Assembly: GCA_003446315.1 (NCBI GenBank)
Contig: DMBA01000270.1
Location: 1 to 9,045 of the forward strand
Length of the DNA stretch: 9,045 nucleotides
DNA from: Ruminococcus sp.
GTDB lineage: Bacteria; Bacillota; Clostridia; Oscillospirales; Ruminococcaceae
Reading direction: 5' to 3'
Positions within the stretch are counted from its first letter, which is position 1. Each line of letters opens with the position of its first letter. The notes under the pieces were generated by a model that saw nothing but the letters and a program-made list of their open reading frames with translations, did no database searches and was not told the DNA's origin. A program made the translations under genes and the position numbers. This document shows positions 7,011 through 9,045 of the stretch, in pieces.

Positions 7011-8003
7011 TCAGATTTTCTGATTTTCGGATTCCGTTGTCTTGATAGCATTATAGTATTCGAGCTGCATCGGAAGTACAGCCCAAAGCTGCGCTCTGGA
7101 ATTGTTTGATGTCAGCACATCTATTATCTCTTTGTCCGGCACAGGATAGATGGTGAAATCGTCTTGTTCGCCTTTATCTGTGCGTATTGGGAAGGCAAGC
7201 TGCTCGGTGTCGATGCTAAACTGTGCATTCACACCCTCTTTGTTTCCTCTTGCATCAAGCCTTATCCATTTATCATGCTCTCTGAGATATACTCCGTTAA
7301 GTCCGTGATAGACAAGCTCCGGCACATCGGCATCGTCGTTGAGTACGATCTTCTGATAGCAAAAGCCTGCGGGGATGCCCCTGCTGCGGAGTATCGCAGC
7401 CAGAAGATGAGATTTTGCAAAGCATATTCCGTGACCTGCTTTGAGTACCTGCGATGCCGTGCAGGGCACCTCGTCTGCTCCGATGTCAGCCGAATGTGAG
7501 ATGTGGTCACGCACATACTCAAAAGCCTTTCTGATAAAATCGGTCTCGCCGTTTGACGCGCTATAAAGCTTGTCAGCCAGTTGTGCAACAGACTCGTTGT
7601 CAAAGTCAATGATATCACTGCATTGCAGATATTGGTCGATGTTATTCGTGTACAGTTTCGTTTTCTTTTTTTTCTCCGCCTTTCTGGTTTTCGGTTTCCG
7701 TTCTGGCAGCTCGCTGAACATTTCCGATACCATTTTTTGTAATAATTCTCTATCATCAATTATCGTTACAGGCAGCATTTCCTTTGCACCATCATACGGC
7801 GGGCAAGCAATGCTGTCGGGCATATATTTCCGACTGGCTTCTGTTATTTTTACCATAAAGCCAGTTCCGTATATGCCACCGAAAATGCGCTCCCGATAGT
7901 AAAAAATATAGCCGCCCATCATAGGTGTTTTACGGATATCTTCCAATCCTGCAAGCTGTTCTGTTATGTATTCTGCAAGCTCTTTAGCCTTTGATTTTTC
8001 CAT
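7011..8003 (-). CDS. TfoX N-terminal domain fused to a transglutaminase-like cysteine-enzyme domain
   Basis: A 330-aa two-domain protein. Residues 1-100 match the short TfoX_N-type proteins of Firmicutes: KTPMMGGYIFYYRERIFGG (26-44), FMVKITEA, then CPPYDGAKEMLPV and DDRELLQKMVSEMFSELPE. Residues 101-118 are a Lys/Arg-rich linker, the usual end of stand-alone TfoX proteins. Residues about 119-300 are a bacterial transglutaminase-like domain: 'FIRKAFEYVRDHISHS', 'GHGICFAKSHLLAAILRSRG', 'YHGLNGVYL' and 'RLDARGNKEGVNAQFS'. The papain-like triad Cys194, His233 and Asp250 is intact. There is no signal peptide, so it is probably cytoplasmic. Family members are presumed peptidases or amide-bond enzymes; no substrate is evident. 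The ATG at 8003 is chosen because AAAGGAG lies eight bases upstream; the frame extends to a TTG at 8039 without a better site. I see no clear promoter in the 115 bases upstream, so it may be read from the gene at 8952. Its codons are more AT-rich than those of rpoC. Confidence 0.9.
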   Translation of the reverse strand: MEKSKAKELAEYITEQLAGLEDIRKTPMMGGYIFYYRERIFGGIYGTGFMVKITEASRKYMPDSIACPPYDGAKEMLPVTIIDDRELLQKMVSEMFSELPERKPKTRKAEKKKKTKLYTNNIDQYLQCSDIIDFDNESVAQLADKLYSASNGETDFIRKAFEYVRDHISHSADIGADEVPCTASQVLKAGHGICFAKSHLLAAILRSRGIPAGFCYQKIVLNDDADVPELVYHGLNGVYLREHDKWIRLDARGNKEGVNAQFSIDTEQLAFPIRTDKGEQDDFTIYPVPDKEIIDVLTSNNSRAQLWAVLPMQLEYYNAIKTTESENQKI

Positions 8004-8011
8004 AACAAATA

Positions 8012-8018
8012 CTCCTTT
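8012..8018 (-). promoter_or_regulatory. Ribosome binding site deciding the TfoX-transglutaminase start
   Basis: AAAGGAG on the minus strand lies eight bases before the ATG at 8003, which favours that start over the in-frame TTG at 8039. Confidence 0.85.
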
Positions 8019-8118
8019 ACAACCTTTCCCCACACTCAACGTTATTTTGCAAACACCCGAATCGCAATTTTTGATTAGTCTATTTTGGGCGATTTTACAT
8101 GCTTATTTCAAATAGAAA

Positions 8119-8952
8119 TTATTTGGATGACCCTGTGAGCTTTTTCAGAATCTTTCCGCGAAAATGGGCGCTCGCCTTATTTCGGATTATGCCGAGAAAA
8201 CGCTCCTGATCTTCAGCCATCCACTTGTCGATATATTTCGTATAGAACGCGGTTTCCTGTTTCTTCTTGCCCGCACCGACAAATGTTGCTGCAAAGCCGA
8301 GCATAATCAGTTCTTCTATCCGTTCTTCACTGAGCCTGAACGCCGCTGCATAAAGGTTTCTGATATCTTGAATGACTTGATCGGCATAGCCCTCCTCCCT
8401 GTTGATAATCAAGGCTCTGAAGGGGTATTTGAATTCGATATCAATGCCTCTGAAAAGAGCATAGGCACAATGTCTCGTTGTAAAATCTGTCACATAGGAC
8501 ATTGCTGCGAATTGCGCCTCTTCCGGTTCGCCGGCAAACGGCATCGTCCATGCAGCAGTGAGGGGTATGGTGTCGGGCAGCTCGTCGCATCTGCAAAGGA
8601 GCCACTGTCTGAGTTGTTTCTCATCCGCATCGTCCCAATTCAGTTCCGGTTCATCAGCGCGGCGCTCCTTTGGTGGAAAAAGCATTCTATTCACAACCTT
8701 TTCTGCGATCTCCACAGCAATATCAGCGCACCTTCCGCACCTGAAAAGAGAATTGGTCATATCCTCCCATTGGTATTTCTTATTTTCCCAAGATATCTCA
8801 TTATCTCTTATAAGATCTTCTGTAATGTCGGGATTCTCTTTATAGCATTTTTCATAGAGCCTGTATTCCTTCTGGGACCAGTCTTTTGCTTCTGTCAGAA
8901 ACCAGATAAGATATTTCTTTATCTCATCCTTTGTCATTTCTTTGTCCTTCAT
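8119..8952 (-). CDS. Hypothetical protein, 277 aa, family not recognised
   Basis: I do not recognise this protein. It has no signal peptide or TM segment, is rich in Glu, Asp and Lys, and looks mostly helical, so it is probably cytoplasmic. Visible points are a CGRC pair (Cys72, Cys75) in FRCGRCADIAVEIAEKVV, a CRC (120-122), and the Trp-rich N-terminal third (KDWSQKEY, EISWENKKYQWEDM). There is also a segment FEFKYPFRALIINR-like (173-185, actually IEFKYPFRALIINR) and a basic C-terminus (FRGKILKKLTGSSK). The ATG at 8952 is supported by GGGGTGAG just upstream; ATG at 8937, with AAGGA seven bases upstream, is a possible alternative. The large open frame on the opposite strand (8164-9003) is rejected: its product is Cys/Phe/Leu-rich, with the composition of an antisense shadow. 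The gene is 115 bases upstream of the TfoX fusion on the same strand, and the two may share a transcript; only a weak AT-rich hairpin lies between them. Confidence 0.8.
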   Translation of the reverse strand: MKDKEMTKDEIKKYLIWFLTEAKDWSQKEYRLYEKCYKENPDITEDLIRDNEISWENKKYQWEDMTNSLFRCGRCADIAVEIAEKVVNRMLFPPKERRADEPELNWDDADEKQLRQWLLCRCDELPDTIPLTAAWTMPFAGEPEEAQFAAMSYVTDFTTRHCAYALFRGIDIEFKYPFRALIINREEGYADQVIQDIRNLYAAAFRLSEERIEELIMLGFAATFVGAGKKKQETAFYTKYIDKWMAEDQERFLGIIRNKASAHFRGKILKKLTGSSK

Positions 8953-8978
8953 AATCTCACCCCATCACTTTTATTTAT

Positions 8979-9006
8979 ATTATCAGTCATTCGCTATCCG
9001 TGACAA
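8979..9006 (-). promoter_or_regulatory. Candidate sigma-A promoter for the 277-aa hypothetical protein
   Basis: On the minus strand TTGTCA (9001-9006) is followed after 16 bases by GATAAT (8979-8984). An overlapping TAATAT lies at spacing 18. This gives a short AT-rich leader before the ATG at 8952. The -35 and -10 each have one mismatch to consensus. Confidence 0.6.
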
Positions 9007-9045
9007 CATTTTGACGCACGCTCAAACGCCTGTTATCATTTTGAC
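9007..9045. repeat. Direct repeat CATTTTGAC at the window edge
   Basis: CATTTTGAC occurs at 9007-9015 and again at 9037-9045, 30 bases apart start to start; the second copy is cut by the end of the window. Between them TTTGA (9010-9014) and TCAAA (9022-9026) form a small inverted repeat with a 7-base centre. It lies directly upstream of the candidate -35 at 9001-9006. It may be an operator or the first unit of a longer repeat, which cannot be judged here. Confidence 0.4.

Noticed and set aside
7262..7759. Minus-strand frame reached by a -1 shift at A AAA AAG in the TfoX-transglutaminase gene
   Set aside because: The frame is open, but the peptide is Arg/Ser/Thr-rich and has no domain; it is the shadow of the transglutaminase frame, so programmed -1 shifting is not supported by the product.
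8004..8039. N-terminal extension of the TfoX fusion from TTG at 8039
   Set aside because: The strong AAAGGAG site lies inside the extension, eight bases before ATG 8003, and known TfoX-like proteins start near that Met.
8040..8118. AT-rich stem ATTTC-N5-GAAAT and AATCGC/GCGATT inverted repeat after the 277-aa gene
   Set aside because: The stems are short and weak with no proper T-run; not enough to call a terminator or operator.
8164..9003. 279-aa open frame on the plus strand opposite the 277-aa hypothetical gene
   Set aside because: It is longer by two residues but Cys/Phe/Leu-rich, lacks a ribosome binding site and has no motif. The minus-strand frame has normal composition, a good ribosome binding site and a promoter.

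Overview
The window looks like chromosomal DNA of a Gram-positive gut or rumen Clostridia, most like Ruminococcus and relatives (Oscillospiraceae). The grounds are a Firmicutes-type RpoC, a secreted BspA-type leucine-rich-repeat protein with the Thr-rich linker common in ruminococci, strong purine-rich ribosome binding sites, sigma-A type promoters and intermediate G+C. The genus is an inference; no 16S or other marker is present.

Layout. (1) 1-2234, plus strand: the 3' part of rpoC. The window opens inside the catalytic NADFDGD motif and the gene ends in a strong intrinsic terminator (2243-2277). (2) 2312-3814, plus strand: a 500-aa exported, C-terminally membrane-anchored LRR protein with no clear promoter of its own. 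(3) 3851-3903: a long AT-flanked hairpin that serves as a bidirectional terminator between convergent genes. (4) 3921-4877, minus strand: a 318-aa U32-like TIM-barrel protein with a Cys cluster and the KIEGR motif, with its own sigma-A promoter (4973-5001) preceded by a 9-bp direct repeat. (5) 5048-6815, minus strand: a probable two-gene unit. First comes a three-TM protein with a PASTA-like extracytoplasmic tail, driven by a perfect TTGACA-17-TATAAT promoter that overlaps an inverted repeat. A DEDDh 3'-5' exonuclease follows 49 bases downstream. (6) 6947-6985: a hairpin with a T-run that faces the plus strand, with no plus-strand gene upstream of it. (7) 7011-8003 and 8119-8952, minus strand: a TfoX_N-transglutaminase fusion, and an unrecognised 277-aa protein with its own candidate promoter. 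By eye these two are more AT-rich and use more ATA/AGA codons than the rpoC-side genes, so they may be more recently acquired.

The genes do not form an obvious common pathway: one core transcription gene is followed by a patchwork of surface, membrane, nuclease and orphan genes in small units. I see no CRISPR array, tRNA, rRNA, transposase, phage gene, toxin-antitoxin pair or defence cassette. I find no convincing undescribed multi-gene system. The most unusual single item is the TfoX-transglutaminase fusion, with an A8 run at the domain junction where a one-base slip would produce a stand-alone TfoX protein. No gene-free stretch exceeds 300 bases; the longest, 6816-7010 and 4878-5047, hold the regulatory elements listed.
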